Positions 42,211 to 54,400 of a stretch of DNA of 64,000 nucleotides are shown here, one piece after another. The notes under the pieces were generated by a model. The model did no database searches and was not told the origin of the DNA. It saw nothing but the letters and a program-made list of their open reading frames with translations. How positions within the stretch are numbered: the stretch's first letter is position 1; every line of letters begins with the position of its first letter. This DNA comes from Sanderia malayensis (Eukaryota; Cnidaria; Scyphozoa; Semaeostomeae; Pelagiidae). The stretch spans positions 5,711,840 through 5,775,839 of the forward strand of contig RQOL01000828.1 of the NCBI GenBank assembly GCA_013076295.1, in the 5' to 3' direction. The translations under genes were made by a program, and so were the position numbers.

Positions 42211-43847
42211 TATTGAATATCAAGTCAACTTCCATTCCAGTTTACAAGCCCTATTAGGGGGGGGGGGTGAGATTATTTTATATCTTATAACGAAACCTTG
42301 CCATTATTTTATACTTCAAAATTACCAAAACCAAATATTTCCAAAATTATCAAATGTTTCAAAACCGAAAGACCTAAATATTTATATTCCCCCCAAAATT
42401 CCCGATTATTTCATATTGCAAATACCCCTTATAGGGCCTACCGACGGTATGCAGATATGTAAAGTGACACAATATCTTTTTAATCGCCCAAAATATATCA
42501 TAGCACATTGTATGCAGAATATAACATCTGCAGGAAACATCAATAATACTGGCATTATCATGAAAATCTACTGGCATTGCGGCATGTCAATTTACTCGGC
42601 GAGAGAACCAATTTCTCTCCGCCATTCAGATCTCCTGCCATGCAAAGTCAACTCCGACGATGACGAAAACGATACTCTTTGTTCGTCGCACCGTTCGGTT
42701 GGATTATCGTCATACAACGAGAACTTGGTGTACGAGCAGATCGGTTTCGATGCATCCTAAAAATCATCTACCTCATTATCAGTGTCGAGATGAAATATAC
42801 TTTTGCATTTGACTTTACTGAGTCGCATATGATGTATGTGTGAGAGAATGCAGAGATGTTTTCAGAATCTACATGGACTATTTACGCTCAGAGTTGGCTT
42901 TTTAAGATATATCTGATGCTGCTAAGTTGTTGTCAGTCCAGCCTTATCAAAACGAATTACTTTTATATCACGTCTGGCTGGAACGCCAAGTTGCTACAGT
43001 GTTTTCATCGGGGTAGAAGTTGGAGAAATAAAATAGAACTAATCGCAATATTCTGCATAGCAATTTATTATCATAGTCAAATGTGTTACAAGTTTTCTGT
43101 TGAAACACGATGGTTCCAAAATTCCAAATGGACAAAAAATGAAACTGGTGGTTCCGTAGCAGCATTATGTTTTTAATTTCTGTCTGGCCTAATGGGTATT
43201 GTGAGCAAAACGCACGCCTTCAGCTCTCCTTATCTGTTTCATTTCAAATTTGTTTTGAAAACGGCTGCTTGAAAATACCATTTATTAATTAACTTAACTG
43301 CTGTAACAGCTTACTTTGCCTGGTCCTCTAACAACAACCTCGGCCATCGTGTTTGTTACTAGTTTTATTTACACAGCTCCGCCATCCATGATTTCTGACA
43401 AACTTCCTTTGTGAATGCTTCCAGCTGCTTGGAAATCAGACCGCGCGGAATAAGATCTCTTTTGACTGACCGCGCGGTTTGTAGTACCCTTTTTCAAAGC
43501 GCCGCTATAGCGTTACCGTAAGTTCAATTTTTTTGGTTAATAGCTGAAACGACGCGCGGAAAGTTATAGTTTTGTACCCCGGGAAGCGATTTTTTAATAA
43601 GGGCCGGAGCTACGCATAGTGCAGATTTGAAAACTTTTCCGGATACTCTTCCGTTATAAAAGTCGATTTGTGTCCTAGTTATGACGTCATACCATGTCGC
43701 AGTCAGTGCCCCATTTCAAAGCCAAATTTAGTATACTTATCGTGATCGAATAAAAGTAAAACAGGCACCAAAGTAATCAGTGAAGATTGAAATTTCATTT
43801 TATGAAAAAAAACGGGAAAGTGATTTTTGATTGCAGTAGGCCTTTAA

Positions 43848-44690
43848 AAATATCGTCTGCATTGTTCCTAAAAGTTTTGGGATCGATTGTAGTTGCAATT
43901 TGTGGTGCAGAACTCGATCGCAGATTTCTACTGTTTTCTTTCGGTGATATATCTATGTATTCTGGCTTATTTCGACCTAAAATGTATTTGAAAGCTAGTT
44001 TTACAAGGTGCCAGTCTCTTCTATCTTTCATAGGCAACCAACCGAGTGATATAACATCTTTTTCTTTAGCATAACGGCCAAGAACAAAACTAGCAGCTGC
44101 ATTTTCAACTTTTTGTAATCGTTTTGTAGTTTCAATGAAAGAGGTCGAAATACTGCATCAGCATAATCCAATTTCGATAAGATTAGCAGTTCTGCGACTT
44201 GCTTCTTCAGTTTCAGCGACATGATGTTCTTGAATTTTCTTAGAATAGAGAGAGCTCCAAAACAGGACGATGTTACTTTGTTTACGTGCTCTTCCCATAA
44301 AAGTTGCTAGTCTAAGGTGACTCCAAGTAATTTTGCTGACTTTTCACGTTCAATGTGGTGCTGTCCGATTTTAAGTGCTGGGCTAAAATCGTCAAGGTTG
44401 TGATGACACGATAGTTGCTTTGTGCCGAGGACCATGACCTTCGTCTTCCTTGGATTTAAGGCAAGATTTGCAGATACCGACCATGCATTTAATTTCACTA
44501 GGTCATTATTCATGGCATTTTCAAGGGAGCACAATTTTTTGGTCTGTCTTGTGCCACAATTGTTGTATCATCAGCGTATTGAAAACAAGGCTGTTCCATT
44601 TCTCCTTGAAGATCTGTTATGTACAAATTAAACAAGAAAGGGCCAAGTATCGATCCCTGTGGTACGCCAAATCCAGTCTGCAGCTACCCA
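43848..44690 (-). pseudogene. Non-LTR retrotransposon RT (5'-truncated), split by the TTAA element
   Basis: The minus strand reads GVPQGSILGPFLFNLYITDL, then CFQYADDTTIVAQD (the catalytic YADD), LNAWSVSANLALNPRKTKVM, KLLGVTLD, LLILSKLDYADAVF, and FRNNADDIF at the point where the TTAA element enters; the rest lies at 39790-39859. This is the thumb and C-terminal part of a CR1/Jockey-type RT. Frameshifts near 44300 and 44540 break it. There is no endonuclease domain, so it is a typical dead 5'-truncated copy. About 180 to 200 codons upstream of the catalytic motif are missing. Confidence 0.85.
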
Positions 44691-45245
44691 GTTTGTTAGT
44701 TTGTACGGGATAATTCCCTGCCAAATAGGAATGACTTTGAATAATTATTATGGGTCATATGTATAAAAACTTTTAAATTATCATCTTATTTGAAATTTTC
44801 ATTAATTTTTAGTTAATTTCTATGCCTGATACATTAGAAGGTTTGAGTATATTCAATCACTTCCGTTCCTAGTGCGAAGTCACGAAATTCAGAACGAGGC
44901 TGATTAAATAAACCGTCTAGGTGCCACTTTATGGCTGAACAAATTTAATCATGTTTGCCCCCTGTATCTCGCTGAATATAAACTCAATTTTTACACGGAC
45001 GTTAACAACTTCCAACTCGTGTTCAAAAATGAAGAAGCTAAATCTTTGGAAACGGCATCGCATATTATCTTTTCTGGCTAACATTTAGATATTTCAAATA
45101 AACTCCCTGCATATACTGACAGATATAAAGGCTGAATTCGATTGGAGTAAATAAAAAATCAATAAAAGTAATTATCGCAAATTCTTAAGAAAGCAATACA
45201 TGAAATGTCAAGGAAATTTAAGCTTAAAAGACAAATTTAATTGGT
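44691..45245. other. Intergenic, 3' flank of the properdin-like gene
   Basis: No coding region seen. A minus-strand ATTAAA lies about 15 bp after the stop of the terminal exon (about 45236) and could be its polyadenylation signal. Confidence 0.35.
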
Positions 45246-45454
45246 TTATAACTTAATTTCCTCAAATTTCTCACCCCAGCCGGGCTCGTTTCTCTTGGCT
45301 GTACTTTTATTTGAGTCCATCACATTTGTTTCAATTAAAGACTCGACAATATCCGACTTAGCTATATTCTTTCCAGAAGAAATAGCCGAATTGCCAGAGC
45401 TTGTCAGAGCCTTTGAATCGCCAGACTCGTTATCTCCCAATCCACCAGCTTCCT
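45246..45454 (-). CDS. Terminal exon
   Basis: Acceptor TAATTTTTACAG, stop TAA at 45246-45248. Reads EAGGLGDNESGDSKALTSS and ends GWGEKFEEIKL. No transmembrane segment or GPI-type tail, so a secreted product is likely. Confidence 0.7.
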
Positions 45455-48400
45455 CTGTAAAAATTAAACAATTTTCTTGAATTAAAACTTTATACGGCCA
45501 GATTTAATGAATATTGGTAGGTACCAAAACATTACCAATAATCAACAGGTGGCTAAAATGCTCAAATTCAGCTATAGATACTTCCCGTATATGTAGATCA
45601 AGGGAAAGCTATCCAGAAATGTAAAAAGACCTGCCGATACCGCATCATTCTTACAGGCTTTAACATAAATTTTGGTTACCTAAATTGCAAACGCTGCAAT
45701 GGTTTATGTTTGGTCATGCAAAAAAACGACAATACGTCCTAATGTAGGCCCACTTTCAGAAAAATTATTTGGTAATGGACAAAGAGAAATTGCGTAATGA
45801 GAAAAGCCTACACCATAAAAGTTCGCTTTCCCGCAATTTTCCAGAACACATATGTCAATCCTAACTGATCATGTTCGTGCCTGTTTTACAGTGATTTAGT
45901 ATTATGAGAAATATTCATTTGAACTTTAAAATGGGGCACCGATTGCAACACGCTACAAAGTAACTGAAGTTGCGCTGTTCGAGGAGAAGGCTCAGCAAGT
46001 TATTGATATCCATTAAATCAGTTCCAGATCACACTACTCTATGATCTAATGCTGGCCCAATACAGACTTGATTTTGTCATCCCTCAAAAAAGGTGTTGCT
46101 TCAGAAGACTATTGTCCTCGCGGAAGGGAGGTTCACAAACTGTCATCCTGGTTTCACAAAATGCAAGTGTTTTGCATTGCCGTTTTTAAGGCCTGGGACA
46201 TAATACGCCTCGAAAAGTAGAGCAGGGGGGATTTTAGTTGGGGTCCATACCCTATCTTTTTCAAACCACCAAACTGTCCCTCTTCACAAATTTTCATGCT
46301 GCTATGACAATGTGCACAATTCGCTGATACTTTGACTCCAAAAGCCCTGACAATATTAAGCGAAATTCAAAAGCTCGTTTTGTGACAAGAAATAAATGTT
46401 GGACATTTATTGATATAACAATCAAAATATGACATTGAATTGAAGAAGGCCAGTGTCCTGGGGTGAAATTACAAATGTGCTTGTAATTTGAGAAATGAGT
46501 CGGAAGGCCAAACGTGTCGCCAGAAAATTCCCTTACGAAGTTACGCACGACTTCATAACTGTACATAAATCCTCCTCATGTTAGTGTCGACCCAGTTCTG
46601 AGCCTCTTGAACATTTTTGATGATTTACGTGCCGTGAACATCAAAATTCAAAGCTATATGTATCGGCAGCAAGATCTTGCCGCAATTTGGCGCAAACCTG
46701 ACGCAATACACGAAGACTGTTTAAGAGGCCGCAAGATGTGCACGCGCCGCTCCCACAAACTATATGTAGCTCAAACACATAATGAGAAAAAATTGCTGCC
46801 AATTATAATAGAACTCTGAGATGAAATTAATATTCATAGTTTACAAACCTTCACCAGATCCCTCTCCTGACCCTGCTTTTAAACTTTGTTTCTTTATCGA
46901 AATAATTGTATTTTTGTTGCTTGTTCCACTATTAGTAGCCCCTGATCCAGAGCCGTATTCAGAGATTGCACCTGTTTCATTATTTTTCACTGTTTTATTT
47001 GCGCCACCACTTTCTACCTCTTTATCTAAACCTTCTTCACTTCCAGAGCCGGAACCAGAGTCACCAGAACCAGATCCTTCACTTGATCCAGAGCCTGATC
47101 CAGAACCCGAATCGAAAGTTGACTTAGTTGGAATGATCCCAGTGCCTGAAAAACAAACAAACAAACAACAGTAAGGAGCCTGCCCTCTCTCTCCTTCTAC
47201 CCCTTCCTCCCTCCCTCTCGTACCCCTTTTTGCACACGCACAGAAATTAAGCATTACAAAAAATACTTAACTGATTTCAAATTAAATTTAAAAATAGTTA
47301 AGATTGAAAGAAATTGCATTGCTGGCTAATAACCATATTCAGGTTGAGATGGCGAAACAGACACAAATCCTTAGACAAATTTTATTGGCACACCGTGTGT
47401 ATCAGGGCTTTAGGGACACCCATATCCACGCATTTAACGCGGTTTGTGGGGTTCAGGCTCTTGGAACATATACGAGTACAGAATGTAGCATCTCTAATCA
47501 TTCTTCGCTACAACTTTAGCACAATATCTTCCACTCTCCCTCCCCCTGTTATTGTTTTTTGAGTTTCAAACATGATTCCAATCATTACTCCGCAGTTTGA
47601 CCAATCGGTCAGTACCGACTCACCGGTCGGTGGCAGAATCACCGACCGTAAATGACTTTCTCTGTTCAAGAAATCCACGTCGGTAGGCTAACCGCTCAAT
47701 TTCTTGAAATAATTTAATAATCGCTAAACTTACGACTTTAATCCTTTCTGGAGCGGAGGAGAGAGGTAGGATAGCGTCTTCCTTACAAAGACGTAGAAGT
47801 GCATAATCAACAGTAAGTAAATGTTACCTAAAATCAAACTAATAATTGGGCGGTATTTTCCTCTGCGACTAAGTCTTTGCCATGACAATAGGAATACCGC
47901 GCCCACAAACAATAAACCAAAGTAAACTTACTTACATGTTCTAAAGCAAGGAAGGTTGTCTGCAAACTTTCCTTTACAATGTTCGCCGTTAAATTTTGGC
48001 TTTGGTTTGTCGCATCGTCTACTTCTCGTCATAGTACCAGAGCCACAACGCACACTGCAAGAAGACCAAGAACTCCACGAGCCCCAGTTACCATTCACTG
48101 TAAAAGATCCGCATTTTTAGTCAGCATTGTGAAAACATATTTTAAATACATATATATTTAAACACTGCATATGTTCATAAAGGTACCATCTATACCGACA
48201 TATAGTGCACAGTACACAAAGAGCAAAGCATTAATAGTAAAAACAGACTGAATCTCTCTAACATCAAGTGTCGGCCAAGGGCAATCGCAAGACAAATTTG
48301 GTGCTCGTGATGCTGCTATTACAAAATATCATCTCAAATTTGAGTCGCGAAACGTGATATGAGATTGTAGGTCGAAAATTGACAAGGTCACAAAAAAGAA

Positions 48401-51400
48401 AAACAAAAGTTATATCTGCAGACATATTCACCATTTTTAACTTCTTAACTAAATGCCTATTTTTACTGATATTTTAGGCACATTGCTTTGCTATGAACAA
48501 TTTCGCAATAGCAAAATATTTGTACACAAGATGTCTTCTGTGTTGAGCATTGTATGGCAACAATGTCCGACAATTATTTCATAAAATGTATTTCCCCAAA
48601 AACAATCTTAGGGAAGTTACTCTTTTGGTTCACACTGTATATAAAAAAAACTTGAAACTATATCATAAATATAAATTTATAACTTTCACCAGGGCATTCT
48701 TTGTGTTGATTGCATCTCCTTACATCTTCACTGGCTCCAAGACAATCGTCTCCTCCAAACTGGGGTTTTGGACTATCGCATTTTCTAATGCGTGACTGAC
48801 CTCCTCCATACTTGCAAGATTTGGAGCAGGCTGACCACTTACTCCATGGTCCCCACTTGCCATGTACTGTAATATCAAATTATAACGCGTTTAACAGAAA
48901 AAGATAAAACCAAATTTTCTAAAAATGTCAAGGAAGCATTCTCAAAATTCTACAATTTCTTAATAATAACGAGACCGTCCTCCTTACAGCAGGCCAGCTT
49001 CGGGCTCAAAAGTGAGGTGAAAAGTAGTTTACAAAACAAGGTTCACACTAGGGAACCTTGAAGAGGGTTAAGTGCACTTGGTGCTTGCGAAAGATCTAGC
49101 TGTAACTGTGAGTTGAATTATTAATTCGCAATTATATTGTTGAAAAACTCTTCAGTGTTTTTCTGTTGTTAAGCCTAGTATCCATATAGTCGTTGAGGGT
49201 CGTTGAGGGTCTTTGAGGGTCGTTGGCAGTCTTTCTCAGTCGTCGAGAGAATGTGATAAGAAAGCGCGACAATAACAAAGTGGCGCCAACTTTGTACATT
49301 TAAAACACGGCAGGAACACACATGGAATGTTCGTTTTTGTTTTTCGCAAATATCTTGTGTAAGAAGACCGAATATTCTTAAATTTGCTCTCTGTTTCTTT
49401 CGCTGTCATACCGAATTTTGTTCCTACCTCTTCCTAGCTATTATTATTTTTATATTCAACTGGAAACTCTTTATGAAATTTGTTATAGAAGCAGTCGTAT
49501 TATATCGGAACTTCTGCCATAAATTCAGACAAACCTAAGGCTCCAAAATTGCTATTTTGTAGCGAGTCAACAATCTCGAAATATCCCCACGTGGCCTTTG
49601 GCATTTTTGCTTTTGCAAGAAAACATATCATATTGCCATAAATCAAAGGATTCTCAGTCGTTTTATAGGTGTTGACGGTCGTTGAGAGTCGCTGAGATAG
49701 AAACTTTTCTATCTCGACGACCCTCGAAGATCTAGTTGTTTTGGGTCGCTGGAGGGATTAAAATCAATTTTTGACATGTCTCTGCGTGACCGTTAATCTT
49801 TTCAGCTAGCCTCAAAGACTGCCAAAGACCCTCAACGACTATATGGTGGATACTAGGCTTTATCTGAAGACCTCAGACAGCGTTTGCAATATACTACCAA
49901 AGCAAATGTTGATTTTCCTTGAAATTCTGAGATTGCAGATGTCAACTTTATGTAATTAAAAACAGGTTTGAGAAGGATATTTAATTACTATAAAACAGCG
50001 AGAACATACTTGGGCATCGTACTCCTGCATAACATTTACTCTTCTGCAGAGATGTTCCTTTACAATCATTGCCCCCATGTTGGGGCGGAGGACTGTTACA
50101 TTTTCTTCCCCTTGTTCTTTCACCCCAGTCGCACTTGACTGGACATTTAGTCCATTGACTCCACTGACTCCACCCGCCATCCACTGCGAAATTAAAATCA
50201 AGCGCGATGTGTAAGATTGGGAACAAAAAACATAAGCTACATATCTGCATTTGTTAGCTTAGCTTTGCACTTGCATGTGACAATGTACAATAAATAACTC
50301 TGTCTTAGAGCAGCAGTAAATCAAGATTGTTTCTGTTATCGGGATCTGAGGAATACTCTTTGTGAAACGTGTGTGAATTTGGTAATTACATTAAACTGTA
50401 AAAGTGACGGGGTAAAAATGCGCTTTCTTGACTCTTTAGGCAGGGAATTCCATGTAAGTGACTGAATTTTTGCCTATCCTCAACTTTTATTACTGATTCC
50501 TACTAAATCGACCCTGTAGATTTCAAATCCAAGATGGGTCACTTTCGATTTTGACCGGAAGTGTCTTAATTTGATGACGTCATAAAACAACGATTTTCTC
50601 CATTCTACCTGCGATTTCTCGGTCTCCGTACACCCATTTTCAAAAATATGTGCATATTTAGATTCAGCGCAACGTGGGCTATCGACTGATATACATTTTA
50701 TCAATATTTACCGATGTTGCTATTTTTAAAAATGACGTCATCGTGGCCTAAAAAGATGCTTTGCTTTGATCTTACTTATTTTTTGCTACCAACATGGTGT
50801 TTTCTGATACAGAAATGTATTCCTTTGTGTGGAGGCATTGTGAAAACTTGTTTTAGGTGACTGGGTCTATCCTGATGTTAAACACGTGATCGTAGCAATA
50901 AAAATTCTAATTACATTTTTCTAAATCTACCATACCCATCCATATATATACAAGTATTGTGGTTTAAGAAATCCAGTCAAACTCGTCGCTATCCAAATCG
51001 CTACCACTGCTCAAGGAGTCACCAAAAAATATATAATCCAGCTCCTTGCTCTCTGCAGATATCTCAATACAGGGTTCTTCTTCACTATCTGAATATTTCG
51101 CAGTACGCTCACGGGTGCTTGTTGCTGCTCTTGTTTTCCGCGTTCGTCACCGTTTCGGAGCGGGAGGGGCTGGTTGTCCCGTTTCTTCATTTTCAGATAA
51201 TAGGGCTGAAGACACTGCAATTGTTGATGGAATTTGTTCACCTAAAATATAATGTCTCTGTAAGGTACGATACAAATGAATTTTTTTTAAATGTCGAATA
51301 GGAGTGATCAATTGACACAGAGATGCATTAATTAAAAAAAAAAAACTCACCCGTGAACCAAACAGGCTCTACCAAACTTTTCTCGACGTCAATAGTCCAG

Positions 51401-54400
51401 CCGTTGTCCTCGAGAGATATGGATTGAACAGACTTTTCTGCAAATCTCAACCAATGGTAGACCTGATAATGGACACGTCTGACTGCTTGCTGCATTGAGT
51501 CGGGGTCTGGAGGCAATGATTGCGATGATTTCGTTTTCATAGCTTTGTACAAGCGAACTCTCGTGTCAACATACGACTCATCTTTTCTCCCAGAATACAT
51601 GACAGTTTAGACGAACACCATCACATCCTTGATACTCTGCATACTCAACTCTTTGGACTCTCCCAATGAACGTAATAGATCTAGTGAATCTTGATGTTTC
51701 ATTATCTTCTTTAGAATCTTGACCTTCCCAACACCATAAAAGAAGGAGGCGGTGTCACACCCCGAGATTGCATGAATATGAGGTAAATGCTTTAAAACAT
51801 TTCACCCAAGAAGTAGTACACTTTTCCAACGTCGACATATTTCTCGTGATCTATTTTCATAAACCACTTTGACGATGGCTTGACAACGGCATAAGCATGC
51901 ACAAGTATAAATAGTACATCTGTGTCCTTGGCAGATAGATTCAGTCGCAGTGGTAGTTGCCAAGGACACAGATGTACTACTTACACTTGTGCATGCTTAT
52001 GCCGTTGTCAAGCCATCGTCAAAGTGGTTTATGAAAATAGATCACGAGAAATATGTCGACGTTGGAAAAGTGTACTACTTTTTGGGTGAAATGTTTTAAA
52101 GCATTTACCTCATATTCATGCAATCTCGGGGTGTGACACCGCCTCCTTCTTTTATGGTGTTGGGAAGGTCAAGATTCTAAAGAAGATAATGAAACATCAA
52201 GATTCACTAGATCTATTACGTTCATTGGGAGAGTCCAAAGAGTTGAGTATGCAGAGTATCAAGGATGTGATGGTGTTCGTCTAAACTGTCATGTATTCTG
52301 GGAGAAAAGATGAGTCGTATGTTGACACGAGAGTTCGCTTGTACAAAGCTATGAAAACGAAATCATCGCAATCATTGCCTCCAGACCCCGACTCAATGCA
52401 GCAAGCAGTCAGACGTGTCCATTATCAAGTCTATCATTGGTTGAGATTTGCAGAAAAGTCTCTTCACTCCATATCTCTCGAGGACAACGGTTGGACTATT
52501 GACGTCGAAAAAAGTTTGGTAGAGCCTGTTTGGTTCACGGGTGAGTTGTTTTTTTTTTTAATTAATGCATCTTTGTGTCAATTGATCACTCCTATTCGAC
52601 ATTTAAAAAAAATTCATTTGTATCGTACCATACAGAGACATTATATTGTAGGTGAACAAATTCCATCAACAATTGCAGTGTCTTCAGCCCTATTATCTGA
52701 AAATGAAGAAACGGGACAACCAGCCCCTCCCGCTCCGAAACGGCGACGAACGCGGAAAACAAGAGCAGCAACAAGCACCCGTGAGCGTACTGCGAAATAT
52801 TCAGATAGTGAAGAAGAACCCGGTATTGAGATATCTGCAGAGAGCAAGGAGCTGGATTATATATTTTTTGGTGACTCCTTGAGCAGTGGTAGCGATTTGG
52901 ATAGCGACGAGTTTGACTGGATTTCTTAAACCACAATACTTGTATATATGGATGGGTATGGTAGATTTAGAAAAATGTAATTAGAATTTTTATTGCTACG
53001 ATCACGTGTTTGACATCAGGATAGACCCAGTCACCTAAAAACAAGTTTTCACAATGCCTCCACACGAAGGAATACATTTCTGTATCAGAAAACACCATGT
53101 TGGTAGTAAAAAATAAGTAAAATCAAAGCAAAGCATCTTTTTAGGCCATGATGACGTCATTTCTAAAAATAGCAACATCGGTAAATATTGATAAAATGTA
53201 TATCAGGCGATAGGCCACGTTGCGCTGAATCTAAATATGCTCATATTTTTGAAAATGGGTGTACGGAGACCGAGAAATCGCAGGTAGAATGGAGAAAATC
53301 GTTGTTTTATGACGTCATCAAATTAAGACACTTCCGCTCAAAATCGAAAGTGACCCATCTTGGATTTGAAATCTACAGGGTCGATTTAGTAGGAATCAGT
53401 AATAAAAGTTGAGGTTAGGCAAAAATTCAGTCACTTACATGGAATTCCCTGCCTATTGAGTACACATAGCGCGATACAAAAATAGCTACCTATCGCCCCA
53501 CTCCGAGAGCTACAACGTGTATTTCAGAAAGGGTCCATTAATAATAATGATAATAATAATAGTATTATTTATCCACAAAATCCCTTCAGCTAATTACAAT
53601 TGTTTAAATAAATAATATAATATATAAAATACAAAAATAATCATCGAAAGCTAAAAGTATTGCTGATGCGGTTGCTGATCTTTCAGGGAGTTGTGCTTTG
53701 GTTGAGTTTTCAGCTCAACAGATAATTTTTTAATTGCTTTTTAAATCTGTGCAAGGTAGAAAGTTCCCTGATATTTATTGGGATTTCGTTCCAGGCCTTA
53801 AGAGCCGAATATGAAAATCCTTTTTTGACATACTCAAGATTAAACCTCGGAATTTGAAGATCTTTGCAGAATCGCGTGTTATAACTGGAGTATTGGGATC
53901 TATGTTGAAATTTATTCAGAGATTTTCTGAACAGAGTTGGTTTATTATTTTATAGGCCATAACGGCATGATCGAGCAAGAGAAGTTTCTCAGTATGAAGC
54001 AAGTTGTTTGTCCATTCATTTTTGATTCTGCAATTTTCGATCATGGAAATGGCCCTGTTTTGAAGACGTTGGAGATTTTCCCTTTTGGAGGTTGAGACAC
54101 TGCCCCAGATAACGTCTGCGTATCGCATGTGACTTTCTACAAGAGCACGATATACGTTGCTCAACTGAGATTGTGTAAGAATATTGTTTAACCTTTTTAT
54201 GGATGTAAGACCTCCTTTGACTTTCCTTTTGACAGTTGCGAATTGCTCGTCCCAGTTAAGCCCTTCATCTAAAATAACTCCAAGTAATTTCGTTTTTTTT
54301 ACCCTTTTTATATCTGAGCCATTAATTCTCAGTGTTTCGTGAATATCTACTTTATTAGTTCTACGGGGGTGTCCAATTATCATATACTCTGTTTTTTGAG

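Larger units (their letters stand above)
39864..43843. mobile_element. 4-kb TTAA-type element with AGGCCTACTGCAAT ends
   Basis: Ends AGGCCTACTGCAAT and ATTGCAGTAGGCCT, flanked by TTAA at 39860-39863 and 43844-43847. Inner inverted blocks also match (about 40300-40400 against 42680-42780, sharing GTACGAGCAGATCGGTTT, and about 40020 against 43680). The long arms suggest a foldback derivative of a Kolobok/piggyBac-type element. A small frame (42416-42760, ending ENLVYEQIGFDAS) is the only coding-like text. No transposase. Confidence 0.8.
50439..53453. mobile_element. Palindromic element B, almost perfect 3-kb inverted duplication
   Basis: Ends GGCAGGGAATTCCATG and its complement, TA at 50437-50438 and 53454-53455. 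The two arms of about 1.5 kb meet at about 51946 with a loop of about 25 bases (AGTCGCAGTGGTAG), and differ by only occasional bases. Each arm carries the same C-terminal half of a HEEADT/GNDY-family gene, reading outward. Located in the big intron of the TSP1 gene. Confidence 0.9.

Noticed and set aside
46294..46566. 90-codon minus frame between terminal exons of the TSP1 gene
   Set aside because: No family, no splice sites in phase, in an intron; not supported.
46821..47174. Pro/Glu/Asp-rich plus-strand frame
   Set aside because: Antisense of the Ser-Gly exon, which has splice sites on the minus strand.
50957..51301. Plus-strand 114-aa frame in element B and its mirror at 52592-52936
   Set aside because: Antisense of the nuclease-family gene tail; conserved only because the arms are copies.
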